Assembly: GCF_036669915.1 (NCBI RefSeq)
Contig: NC_089319.1
Span: forward strand, 10,286,080 to 10,350,079
Reading direction: 5' to 3'
DNA length: 64,000 bases
Source of the DNA: Pocillopora verrucosa
Lineage: Eukaryota; Cnidaria; Anthozoa; Scleractinia; Pocilloporidae
Shown here: positions 36,794 to 49,339 of the stretch, piece after piece
Position numbering within the stretch: the first letter of the stretch is position 1
How the letters are laid out: each line of letters begins with the position of its first letter
Translations under genes and position numbers: made by a program
The notes under the pieces: generated by a model
What the model was told of the DNA's origin: nothing
Database searches by the model: none
The model's input: the letters and a program-made list of their open reading frames with translations, nothing else

Positions 36794-36986
36794 CCTACCT
36801 AGAATACGATGGCCCACAAGGAGGAAACAATCTTTAAGCTATAACCCATGGCGCAAATTCTGAGCACTAAATAATTAGAGGACCAGTATACTCGTGATCT
36901 GAGATCCTTTTAAAATTTGTGTTAAAAAATCGATAAGCACACATTTGTATAAAGTCTTGGAGTCTTTTATTTTCAGCAGAAATCTT

Positions 36987-39900
36987 ATGGCTTCTGCTTC
37001 ATTGAGGCTGGTCCTTCTCTTGGTCTCAGTCTTCCCCCTGCTGGAATACTCCATTGCTCAAGGTAAGCAGTTGAGACAAAAGGTAGAACAATGAACAATG
37101 ATACACTGAGGATTCTTGGTCCCCCCTCACCTTCAGTCCTCCCCCCCTCATGTTAATCTACGCGACAGAAGTTAAGATGGTGATTATTAGAACAGTATAA
37201 CGTTTGTCTGTATTTACGTTTGTCCATATTCATTCCCAGCTGTGTCAAAACACCGGAATTAAAACCTGTTAGAATTTTAAAGGTTGTGAGAACTAATAAA
37301 GCTTCATTCAGTCATCCTTTCACAAGTTTTATTATCCTTTTTGAACAAAACTGAACAAGGGGAGGAGCTAGCCAATTAGATGACATCATATTTTTTTATA
37401 AGCAGTTGTTGCAATACTAAGGGAACTGCTTAGCATGATCGGTGGGTTTGAATGCTAACCTCGTATCGCTCAAAATCTTACAGAGTTTTTTGAAGATGTG
37501 GGAGATCTGGAGCAGTTCAGTCCATTACTGGGGGAAAATATTATTGATTATCCCATGCTAGAGGAATACGGGATCCCCACTGTGGAAGAATTCCCCTCTG
37601 ACGATCTGGATGATGATGATGATGATGGTGCTAATGAAGAAGACAACGATTCTCACGAAACTCAAGGAGAGAAGAAAAGTGAAAAGTATCAAGGTCAGAG
37701 AAGTCATTGTCATATTTGTGTCAGTGATAAAGGAGAGTCTCAGTTTTTAATCGGAGGGAAATTCCTGACCCATATAAAGATAAATGACTGTCCTTTTTCT
37801 AGGTCAGGGTAAATGTGTAAAGATTGCTTTGGAGAGGGAGCTCCTGATTCTTTGAGCGAAAACTTTTCATGTCACGTTTATTTGCAAATACGTTTTGAGT
37901 ATCCTTCTCAAAATCTCAACATCTAGGATTGTTAGGTGTTCAATGCTGGATTTTGGAAAAATTATTTAAGCGTGTGGTTAGTTTTCCACTTATGAAAAGA
38001 AAAATTTGATATTTTCTAACAACACAATTAGGATTCAATGCTATTACTTTTTCCTGTATCAATTTACTTCTGGCTATTTCTTAGTCCACTAACGTTTCAC
38101 AACTAATCTAGATTGATCTTGTAACCCTTCTGCCAGGTCGACATTCTCCTGCATTGATAATTATTCAAATTAATTAGCTATAGCGAATGTTTCCACATCT
38201 GACTTACTCTCTTCTCATTCTCTATTTTTTTTTATGTAACAGATAAAGTAAAGTGATATTTTCATAACTGTAACTTTGCAAAACTAACATTGTTCACCTT
38301 CACAACGGTTGGAAATGCAAAATAGGTCACTTAACGTACCCCTTGCTCTTCATCTCTTTTGCAGATAACGAGCATGAACCAAAGACATCCCCTAGTGTGA
38401 AATCCAAAACCGACGCACGCCAAAAGCGGCAGCTCCCTCTTCAAGGTATCATTAAAAGGAAGGAATGATTATTAACATTTACATGTTTATAAATGATATA
38501 CTACTGACGTAAACATCTTTTTTAAATATCCCTAGATGATCCTGTGGTAGTTGCAAGAGAGAAGTTACAGCGCGCTATAAAAGCAGCTAAAGCACTCAGT
38601 AACATAGAAAACGAGCTTGGATTAAGTCCTAAGACGATTGAAGATAAAACCAAGAATTTAGAGAATCAACTCAAGGATGAAGAGAAAAACTTCAAGAAAC
38701 TCGCCGATCAAACTGAGGACAGTCAAAAGAAACAGAAATTCGTGAAGCTTGAAAAAGTCGCTGACGAGGACGTCAACCAAGCAGAAAGTATTTTGAAACT
38801 GATAGTGAAGTTAGAGGCAGCAAAGTATTTGGCGAAAGAAAGAGCTCACGAAGACCTCGTCAGAGCTCAAAAGGACAAAATTGCGTCCACGCCCCAAATG
38901 TATCTTGGATCGCCGCTTTCGTATCCACCGGAAGCTGCCGGTTATTTTGGGGGAGTTTCACAGCCTGCTTATCAACCTGTCATGCCGTCATACACGGGCA
39001 GTTATCAACCTCAGATGTTTCAAGCAGTAGCCCCTCCAAGTATGGCTCCGGCTCTTACGAGCGAGCCACCACCTCCTAGTTTACCTGCTCATGCTAATGT
39101 GGGGCCTTTGCCTCAGCCAAACCATCAAGATGACACGGAATTACAACGAATAAACTCAAGTAAGCAGTAAATGGAGAACCATAATTTTCATAAAGCAAAG
39201 GTGTTATCAAAGAGGGTTAGATTACCACATTTAAAAGGGAAAATAAGGAAATTCACGTCTTTTATCTAGCACCCGATCATCGTCAAAGCTATGGTACTTG
39301 TATTTAAAATCGTGCTAATGCCAAAAGTCAACCAGGATTTGGTTCGTATCCTAAGGGTTAGTATTAAGCGTTATGAGAATAATTTCCTGAGGAAATGATT
39401 TCCTTTTTTACAGTCAAAGAGACAAGCGTATCAGCCTTTTCACCTCAAAGCGATAATCAACTTAGCGAACAATCTGTGCAGCCAGAGGGTGGTCAGGTAG
39501 CGAGCTTCTCGAACGAGGCAACTGACACTAAAATCAACCCGGCAGATATTGATTTCAGTGATATGGCAAGTTCATCAGTGATAAAGAAGCCTCATGAAAC
39601 ACAGACGACTGGAAGTACTCCCAAGACTCCATCTAACGATCATGGTTTGAGCGGTAGTGAAGTGAATGAACCGCAGAAAGATGTTTCAGCGCCTAAGCCA
39701 CTGCCTAAGCCACAGCCTGTTAAATTGGTTACACCTCCTCAGCCAGTTGCACCATCTCGAACACCCAAACCACCTCCGCCACCTCCGCCAGCCGTGCCAG
39801 CTGCACCAGTCGAGCCTGCTCTACCAGCCGTGCCAGCTGCACTAGCCGCACCAGCTCAACCAGCCGTACCAGCTCAGCCCATTAAGCCTTTCCTACCAGC

Positions 39901-42369
39901 TGCACCTGTCCAGCCAGTTGCAATGCCAGTGCAGACGATTGAATCAGCTATTGGACAACAAAACGGTTTCTTGACACAGTCAGCACCTCAAGCTGAATCG
40001 TTCAACCCTGGTGCCCTGTCTGCAAAATTAGCTTCAATGTCAAGATACTTTGATTCCCCGTCCAGTGTTCCCAACTCGTTTGCAACGCAGCCATATCATC
40101 AACCGCTTGCAAGCGTCCAGGTGCCACAACAGACTTCTGCTCCGCACATACAGCCGAAGAAGCCACAAGCTGAGGCTCCTGAACCTGTGAAGCCGGAAGT
40201 AACACCATATGCCGCTCTTAATGTGAGTCAAGTATGTGTGACTGTGTAAGCCTAAATTCAAAATGGTGGATATTAGCCAAGTTTTATACTCAATTAAGAA
40301 GGGGGTCGAAGTATATAAGAACTGGAAAAAAACACAGGCTGATATACAGCCATCCTCAAAGATCAAGTTCAAAGAATGTATTGTTTCACAAGAAAAATTT
40401 ACGAAACTCGTCGCGGTTTTCTTCTGCTGTGGAGACGTGTTCTAAGATTCATTAGCGGTAAACTGTTATTTAACTTTTTTATTGTCACAGGGAAAGCTTT
40501 ACAGTGGTTACAAAGATAGTAAAGTGGCTACATGCCCTAGGCTCCATAGCCGTAATTATACAGCTAAACTACTCGGGTGCTCATCTACCCTAAAGAGATA
40601 ACATTTTGAATATTTTCTAGTATCACAACCATAAACATTTTAAATATTTGATTTACACTAAACAGGACCAACCTCAGGTCACGACACAACCAAGTCCAGT
40701 AAGCTTTCAACCCTCAGGTTCAGCGGCTTATTCCGGCGAGCAGGCGCTCTCAGGGGCTTATCCTTCCAGTTCGTTTTATCCGTGGAATACCCAAGCTCTC
40801 CCGTCCAGGAACCCGCAGTACTCTTGGAATTCTCCGATGTATTATCCTCCAGTTGCACCTTATCAAGCTCCAGGTAAACACAAATTTATTTCAATTGATG
40901 ATGAGATGTCGAGCGTGCTAATACCTTAAATAGAGTGCCTATCAGAACAATTATTGATTTTATAAATCTTTTAAAGCCTCTAACATAGAGCTATCTTACA
41001 AGCTACCAGCTTGGTAAATCAGTGAGTAAGGTTTCCAAGATCAAAATTTGTTAAAAGTAAATGACAAGTCTCTTTTTATGTCATATACAGAAGTCAATCA
41101 TTTGTTGCGCATCTTATACCATACTCATCGAATATTGAAAATGAAAAAAAAAGATGAAACACTTTTAGTGAAGCGAAACATTTTGTTTTTACTTCTTCAA
41201 GAGCCCAGCACACGAGAAATAAAAACTAACATAAATAGTTTTCCTGAGGTATGGTGGATTTTAGCTCTCTGTCTAGCGGTTACGCAAATATAACCAACGT
41301 TAACCAAGAGGAAAAATGAAATATTAGTTTAATTGAAATTTTTTCATTTTCAGTCAATCCTTTGATCGCAGAAGCTTACAGAAAGCTTCATGACACCGAA
41401 AGAGCCAGTCTAGCTATGTCCAAGATTGAGGAGGCCATAGGGCTATCACCAACTTCCGTGCGGCACATCGTCGATGATATTGAGAAACAAGCTAAAATGG
41501 AGACTACACAATACGAAGACGACATGAAGAACGAGAAAGCTGAAATTACAAAAGAGAAACAACTGCTTCAAAAGGATAAAATGGCAGATGACCCTCAAGT
41601 AAAGAAGAAAATCCAAGATGATGAAGAGAAGATTCGAAAGGACATCAGAAAAGAAAACATTGCAAAACTTGAAGTGGATAAAATAAAGAAAATTGAGAAA
41701 ATTTTGACCATCATCGAGGCCGCAAAGTACTCTGCAATGCAGCGTGCCAAGAATCGTATTAACAATCTCAAAACGGACGACGGCATCAGTGATGGGGAGG
41801 ACATTAGAAAGCGTGACCTGCAAGATCTTGAAAATGACATCAAGCGACGAAGGAGGAATGAGATAAATATTTGGCTCAAAGGTTCAAGAAATCGAATCGA
41901 CACGAGTCATTTCCTAAGAAATCGAATTAGTGGCTTAAAGAAAAATCGGGAAGAGAGGTCCCGGTGGAGTTCAGACAATAAACAAGATCATCTTTCCGAA
42001 ATTTCGGAAAAAGACAAGCTGACAAAGGAAGGGTCGACGGAAGGAAGGTTGCACAAGTTGAAGTTTTTCAATACGCTGTCATCGAACAAGAAATTAGATG
42101 CTGGACAACAGTTCACTGTAGGAAAAAGGACTGATGTCCCTGACCAACCAGACAATTCACCAAACGCTCTTGTTATGACCAAAATGCTGAACAAAATGGA
42201 CAAGTTATTTGATATACAGCGGGAAATTTTAAAGTATCTCAAGGCAGAGCATACTATACACGCATTGAGAAAGAAGCCACACGTGAAAAGATGGAGGCGA
42301 AGTTTACACAAGTCAAAGAACCATAAGAAGACTCTAAAACACACAGATAAAAAGAGAAGTGTAAATTAA
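36987..42369 (+). CDS. Secreted protein with two homologous coiled-coil-like domains and a Pro/Tyr-rich centre (cluster gene 4)
   Basis: Seven exons: 36987-37062, 37484-37693, 38365-38445, 38536-39159, 39414-40222, 40666-40873, 41354-42369. They join in frame to 1007 residues. Order: signal peptide (1 to about 24); acidic segment with a poly-Asp run (about 60-84); RQKR/Q furin-type site (114-117); helical domain 1 (about 130-237); Pro/Gln/Tyr-rich segment including a PPPPPP/VPAAP stretch (about 335-510) and a Tyr/Pro-rich block (about 625-668); helical domain 2 (about 672-809); and a basic, Arg/Lys-rich C terminus ending KKRSVN. The two helical domains are clearly related: RAIKAAKALSNIENELGLSP and ERASLAMSKIEEAIGLSPTS, each followed by a long charged helix and then EAAKY(L/S)A. 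No known domain is recognised. Architecture suggests an extracellular structural or matrix component. AATAAA lies 28 nt after the stop. Confidence 0.8.
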
Positions 42370-42396
42370 AAGGAAGCCGGATTCCTAGCTAAATAG

Positions 42397-42402
42397 AATA
42401 AA
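42397..42402 (+). promoter_or_regulatory. Polyadenylation signal AATAAA of cluster gene 4
   Basis: AATAAA in tagaataaattc, only 28 nt after the stop codon of the 36987 gene, implying a very short 3' UTR if used. Confidence 0.5.
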
Positions 42403-42404
42403 TT

Positions 42405-44400
42405 CTTTGCGGATTTGATAATACGCGCTTACCTCCCGAACTTTGCCTGGCAACGTAAATCAGCGACTAAGCAGTACTGTCTGGTGGAAAGAGTACTTAT
42501 TTCCATGGAAACATTAGTGACACCTTTAAAAATTTATATGTGAAGGTTTTATTAGCCATGTAAAATAATAACCTCTGCAGAGACTTCTCAAAGTTAAACA
42601 AAGGTATCTTTTAGGGGCAAACCGCTTAAATATATATGGTAAGAATGAAAGTTTGCTCGGTCTTTCCGTGTTGATATTAATGCCGAAATGGAGGAAAAAA
42701 AAGGCTATAAATTATCACTAATAGGGGCGGTTGTAAATTGCAGTAAATTTTTTTCTAGCGTGGACAATTTAGATTTAACTGACATAGATCCTGACATTTT
42801 GCGAGAACTGTAAATATCTTTTGTGGTTTTCCATTTTTCCTCCTAGGATTAAAAGCCAGGTATCACAAAATAGCGTAAAACTAACATCTTGGTAGTGTAG
42901 TTATACCAAATTAAGGGCTACATAAATTTAGACCTTTCTATCGCCTAACGTTCACTGGTACTGTATAAACTGTGAATAATCTTCAAGTTGGTTAAGACTA
43001 AAACGTCAGAATTAAAAAGGGTTGGCTGAATGAAAGGAAAATTGGGGAAACTTAGGTATTGAAAAATGTAAATAAGGAATATTTTGATACGTATATTTAA
43101 TAAATACATAATGTACCAATCATTTTCTTTCGGTCTGTCTCGAGTTAGCACGTGTTTAAATTTGAAGCTGCACTCAGTGATTTGCAACAGAAACAGTATT
43201 AAAAACAGAAGGAATATCCTTCCTTAAACGTTCTCCACTTCTATAGAGATTACAAACTTTCGTTCGCGCGTTTGCTTGTTTAGGTCATTAATCGAAGCTA
43301 TAGCCGACTCAGTACAATCTATCAATCACAAGCAGCAAAGCCGTTCAAGAAAACTTTTAGTTTGTTTCTGTCAAACAGGACCCGTGTAAGCTGTTCAAAA
43401 CATTGCGAACAATTTTTTTGGCTAACATGATTCCAATACATTCTATGGTTAATATGGTTACAGCCGAATTTGTCGCACTTTTAAACCACTATGAGATGTT
43501 TTTCAGTAACCATAATGTTATTTTTTTACCAGATTCAGGACCAAGGCACACCCTTTTTTTTATCTATGGTCAACAGTTTCTCAGTACGATACGTTAACAA
43601 ATTAAGGTGCATCTTGTGCTTTTCTTACTACTAAATACTTTAGAGCTGTCAGCGGAGTCTTGAAGTGACGTTATATTGCCCTCCTCTAAAGCATGGAGGT
43701 TCTGCCCTGTCCTGGCGACGTCTGTATATGCGGGGCTCGAGATGTCATCGTATCCTTGGTGATCCTTTCCATTCCCGCGTTCAAACGCTACCGCTACAAC
43801 AGTTTTGCGCGGCGTTGGTACGCGAAACATATGGGACCCGCTAGATGGAAAGAAAACACCCAGTTCGGCTTTTGCGCTCAGACGTTAGGAACTTTGTCAG
43901 CCGTGCAATCAACTTCAAAATTTGAGTCTTTTCGCATCGATGCGCCCAATCAAGCGTATGACAACTTAAGAATGTGTTACCCGTTGATTTCTATCATTAA
44001 CAGGTTTTTCATTCTTAGGGCCACGTAGTTTGAATTTTCTTAAAAAAATAACAATTTCCTCTGACATATTTACCTAGGGCGTCATCCTGCATGGATATTC
44101 CTATTGCGAAGAGGCAGAAACAAAATATTTTATCCCTTTAGTAAGACATTAAGAATGTTTTGGACTGTTCCTCCTCTCAACGTGGTACCAGCAACCCAAT
44201 TAAGAATCTTAAAGAGGTCTGACTCAAAAATTGAAGTGTTTGAGTGGTTACTTTAAAGGAACCAACTCGAGAAAAAAGAGCTTTTGTGAGACATGTCTGT
44301 GTGGATTTGTTTCATTCTGAATAATTAAGCTGTGAAACACAGCTTCAGTAATTCGTTGCAACTGTGGAGTCGTTGACTTGTTGTAAGATCGGTAATACTG
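42405..44400. other. Intergenic between cluster genes 4 and 5
   Basis: No supported gene. A 111-residue plus frame at 43693-44028 and a 78-residue minus frame at 43594-43830 overlap each other; neither has a recognisable domain or splice partner. Confidence 0.45.
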
Positions 44401-44411
44401 GTATTAGAAAC

Positions 44412-47400
44412 ATGGCTCACGATGTGTGGTTGCTAAGAGGATTTGTAGTGGTTTGTTTTTTCCTGTGTGTTTTAACAGGTTGGTAAACGTTTTGATTTGC
44501 CAGTTTTAATTTAGATATCGCAGCATTTAAAAATTGCCATCATGTATGTTCACAACCATATCGTATTGGCTTTGAGCAGGAGACGATCAGGCTATGAGAC
44601 TACGAATGCCATGGAAGACTTATTCCTAAGATAGTTAAACTTATACCATTCTCATGTCAAGAGACGTCAGCGGGATCAAATCTAAGACATCTTGGCGCAC
44701 GAATTTAATTGGACATTTCATACCGCGTACTTTCGTTCTTTGACAAAACACTGCAGTAACAGGGAAAGTAAATGTAACATTATTTCAGGATTTCAGGTAG
44801 TCAAATAACTCGAGTGCAACGATAACTGGAAAATGATCACCCTAAGGCGTCGGTAAGGTTGTTTCATTAGTTTGGCTTCATTTCTTGTCTCGAAAGTCTG
44901 GTAGATTAACAGGTTCAGTACGGCTTCATATGGATAGAGAACGATTGAAGCACTGACGTTTGTTATGGCTGATACGCACGAGTTGGTAACTGTGATGTGT
45001 AAGATACAGCCAAGCGCTTGATTGATATCTCTAGACATAAATTCAAATGTCGTGTAACCAGCGTAGCAGAGAGGATCTGCCATTTAAGATAATTGCTTTT
45101 TCAAATATAAATTATTCCAATTGATATCATAGCTATACTACCCTCTGCGTTCTTCTTACTTTTTATCTAGCCATTTCACTGGAATCTTACCTATGTACCT
45201 GGAAATATATTTTTCTGAATATATCTCCAAATCTAAGATTTGATTCTTCACCATTTAGGCGTGGAAACTTTTCCTGTAAAGACTAATCTTCACCACGTTT
45301 GGCCCGAGGTAAAACATGAAGGCAACTTAACACACGAGGAATCAACGGCAGTCCATCCGCATAGGGAATCGCGGAATAAGTGGTTGACTGGTGGCCATGT
45401 AACACTTCAGACTAAGCGAGGTGATAAGGGAAGAACTGGAAAGACAAGAACGATTAGATCCCGGATTCAGATACTGGATAAGTATTATGTCAATCCTGAT
45501 AAAGTGAAGAGAAAAGTTACCAAGGAAAGCTCTTTAAAGGACGATAATGAACAGTCAGCTTTATTATTAAAAGACCCAGAACTAACTGCACATAGTAACA
45601 AGTTTATGGATAGTGCCCTCAGAGAGGTGCCATTTTACGCTGACATAAACTCCGTAAATTCAGTGGAAGGTTCCGCGATTGTCAATATTGCTTCGCTACT
45701 CGAGAAGTCAAGGAAATCTCAGGCTGTTAAGAGGAACAACGTTGGCAGAATACCTGCAAGCTCTCGATATCATTCCCTTAGGCAAGAAAGCACTGAACAC
45801 CCGGGCTGGATGTCCATGACGCCGTCTCGCTTCAGATATTTGAACTCGCTTATTAAACCACAAATGGGAGAAATATCTGACGATTTGAATGATTTAGAGG
45901 CTCTACGTAATCATGCCAAGGACGTTAAGGCAAGAGCGTGGAGTAGTGGTTTGAAATCTTTCCAGCAAAAGCTTTACGGTCAATTATGGGACGAAAGGTC
46001 TGAAACAGTAAAAAACGCTAAAAAACGTGCAAAAAGTGCCTCCTATACAATGAAAGAGCAAAGTGATGAAGGAGCATCCAACACAGAAACGGAGAACGCT
46101 GCGGGATATCGCTCCAGCGACCTGTTTTTATTAGGGAATCCAGATGATAGACACTATTTTCAAAGTGCGTTTATGGAAAATCCTATGGCGATCAATCTTA
46201 TAACAGCTGGTTCAGCACAAGATGAGCCTTTTCAAAACAAAGGTTCAATTGTACGACCGACGACTCCCTGGAAGATGAACGGAGCAACTGTGCCTTTAAG
46301 AGAAGAGGAAATACTGGGAAAGTTTCAAGGAGAGAGTGAAACAACTGAGACTGCACCGTTGTCTTCAGGAGACGATTCTTATTCAGGCGAGAACAGTGAT
46401 GATCTAAATAAGAAGGTAAAGACAGCTTTAGGACTTGCCATCCAAACTGACATAAGGATAAAGAACACAACTTCTCATGCCTTACCTCAACCTTACAGAG
46501 AAAAAGCTTTATCTCACATTGAGGAAGAAAGTGATGACATGTATAATGAAACCAAAGGAAATGGGAGCATAGAAGACAAAAAAGTGAATCCTTTACAACA
46601 TTTCAGACCCACAAAGAAGAGACATTTTACAAAACCAACCTCTTTGATTACCAACAGAAGGACAACAATTCCATTTCCAAAATTGGGTCTGGCTCATGAC
46701 ACGTCTGCTCATGGCAGCGGAGGAGAGTCAGGTAGTGGTGATCATTTTGTGTCAGCACATGAACACCATCAGAAACAAGTTCATCCACATAGGATAACCA
46801 AAGTTTTCCTATCGACAAAGACGAAGCAACATACAGGTAATCTCTTCGAGCTAAAACGTGCAGGGAAGATAACCATGTTTTTAAAATTACTATTGCATTC
46901 ACAACTTAATCAACCATTTACCATGCTTTTCTTTGATTAGGTATTTTTGGAACTGAAGACAAGGCAACAATAACGAAATGCGAAAAAATGGGAAAAACTG
47001 GTAACATAATATCAAATTAGGTTTTATTTGGTCTCCTTTGTTTAAACAAACGTGTTCCTATAGAGAGCTGTCGCATGGTGGCAGCGCATATAAATTTCGT
47101 AGAACTTGAATTTCCCAATAATAAAATCAGTTACATCAGAGGAAGTAAGGAACTCAGCAATCATACATTTACATATTGTAATCAAAAGATTTTTTCCCTT
47201 TTTTGTATTAATTCGTATAACATATCAACATTAATCAGCGTCACGACTGATGTCAGATGAGTAGATATATTGCCCCTCGGGAAAGCGGAGTGTGTGTTTT
47301 TGAGTCAGTTAAGAATTTTTCTGCAGTTAGTATCGATTAAGCGCTGTTTACCATCACAGCGGTTTATTCCTTTTGGTTATGAAATGATTGGAATTGACCT

Positions 47401-49336
47401 TTTTCCAATTTTTTGCACAGATTACAGAGAGAGGTGTCCTCATGGATGGCTTGCATTCGACGAATTCTGCTATTTGTTTGTCTCAAAATCAAATGGGAGA
47501 TGGGAAGAGTTTCCACAAAAGTGCAATGAAGAAAATGGTCTTCTTGCGATGCCGAAAACAGACGGAGAAGTACAATTTTTACGAAATAAAATTGTGTCGT
47601 TGAAACATCGCACAAAAAATTTCTACATAGGACTGCGAAAGAAGGGAGGAATCTGGACATGGATTGATGATGTACCCTACACACGTGACGTTGAGGTAAA
47701 AGATGAGCTGGGGAACAAAAATTGCGCGGCTCTATTTGAAGGTTCCATTAACATGGTTTCGTGCAGAGAGCCGAGGGCTGGTTACATATGCGAAATAAGG
47801 AAAGGTAATAACATGGGTTTCGGCTCTTAATCCTTCTGTGACAACAATAATTCTGATAAATTCTAATAGATTAAGTGTCAAATAAATTGGCGACGAGGTC
47901 ACATTTATTGCCCTTGGTTCTTGGTGAATCCTTCTTTTATCACTCTTCGTTAAGACTGGCTGTTTGTGATACTTCTAGGATTGCTCTAACGAAACAATCA
48001 AAAACGGTTTTTAATGTAAAGGTTAGGCCTCGGTCGATAAGAATTTACTGCGTTGTGAACAATACTGATTCAGGTTTAACGTTGCATAATGTTACAAAAG
48101 GATAGACAACGATTCAGAGTTAGGGGAGAGGGTGGGGGGAATGGAGACTTTCCTGGTGAGGTTCACTCGAGTCAACATTAGCTATGTTCATTACAGGAGT
48201 GCGGGTATTGCCTATTCTTGCGTTTGGCGATAGCCTGACAAACGGTTTCCATGCTGACGATTTAAGTCACACGCCGTACGGCAACACTCTGGAGTTTCTG
48301 CTGAACAAAGACCAACACAGATGTTACACTGTGACTACAGTAGCTAAAGACGGTACTGAAGCGGCAGAAATGTCTTCCAGGCTTCAAGATCATCTAAAAC
48401 GCGGTACAGAATTATTAAAAAATGATCATCATTGTGTTAACGTTTATTATATTAACACCCATAATAATACGCAAAGTACATGTCACTTGGACTGACTTGA
48501 CTGCTTTATTAAGCCGATATAAATGTTTTGTTATGCGTTTATGGAGGTCTGCGGACACCTTATCAAGGTATTCTAGATCATTTTTACTGGGAGTGAAATG
48601 ACACGGCGTATATTTTGACAACTACTATTGATATCAGTCATATCTTGGTCAAACTGACGAAACGACAATTCTTGCGTGGAAGATGTCTACACTGAGAGAA
48701 ATGTTTCGCTTCTGGAAACAACAACAGCAGTGAAGGTTCTTTTTTACCTCATGCGATGAACATCCTTCATCCTAACCCCCTTCATCCGTATTGTAATGCG
48801 GCCTTATTGGTTGTTCTTGTTTAGCTACCATTCAATTCACCCTACTTGTTTTAAAAGTAAAGGATGTACGTTCTAATCCAATTATTTTCAACGGTTTTTT
48901 TTCCTTAACAGCTAAATCCAAATATTCCTGGATCATAATACTAGCTGGCACAAACGATATCGCTCACAACAGCCACGATCGGAACAGAAGAGCCTGGGAC
49001 AAAGCGGCAGAACGCATCATAAACCTTCACATCACATCTCATCGCTATGGCGCGAAAACGGTGGCGGTTACCATCCCTGAGATGGACTGTGAGGAATCCA
49101 AGAGACCACCTTGCCTTCACACACATTTGGAAAGGAGATACATCAATGAAAAATTGAGATATTACGCAAGATCCAACGAATTTACCATCCTTTGTGACCT
49201 TGCGGATAAATTTCCACGATACTCGTTAAGTAGCGAGGAACGAAAACAAATGTGGGAGGTGGGATTGCATATGAAGTCTGCTGGGTATGAACGAATGGCG
49301 GAGATCATTTATAAAGACCTGTTAGCCCATGTTTGA
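44412..49336 (+). CDS. Secreted stalk + C-type lectin + SGNH/GDSL hydrolase-like fusion protein (cluster gene 5)
   Basis: Six exons, all internal junctions phase 1: 44412-44478, 45259-46836, 46941-47000, 47421-47804, 48197-48403, 48912-49336. They join to 906 residues. Exon 1 is a signal peptide (1-22). Exon 2 is a 526-residue Cys-free, charged, probably disordered stalk with an ESGSGD glycosaminoglycan-attachment-like site (512-517). Exon 4 is a six-cysteine C-type lectin domain (569-696: CPHGWLAFDEFCYLF, WTWIDD, final GYICE) without the EPN/QPD and WND calcium-sugar residues. Exons 5-6 form an SGNH hydrolase-like domain: block I AFGDSLT (Ser709), the GxND block as GTND (Asn780), TIPE, and a final VGLHMKSAGY with His885 but Val882 where DxxH has Asp. 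Expected secreted; the catalytic capacity is doubtful. Start chosen for the leader and phase. Confidence 0.82.
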
Positions 49337-49339
49337 CAT

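Noticed and set aside
43594-44028. Overlapping ORFs of 78 (minus) and 111 (plus) residues
   Set aside because: Both cannot be real; neither has a domain, leader or splice partner.
44793-45083. 96-residue minus ORF with hydrophobic stretches inside intron 1 of the lectin-SGNH gene
   Set aside because: Looks loosely membrane-like but no receptor motif is present and it is not linked to other exons.
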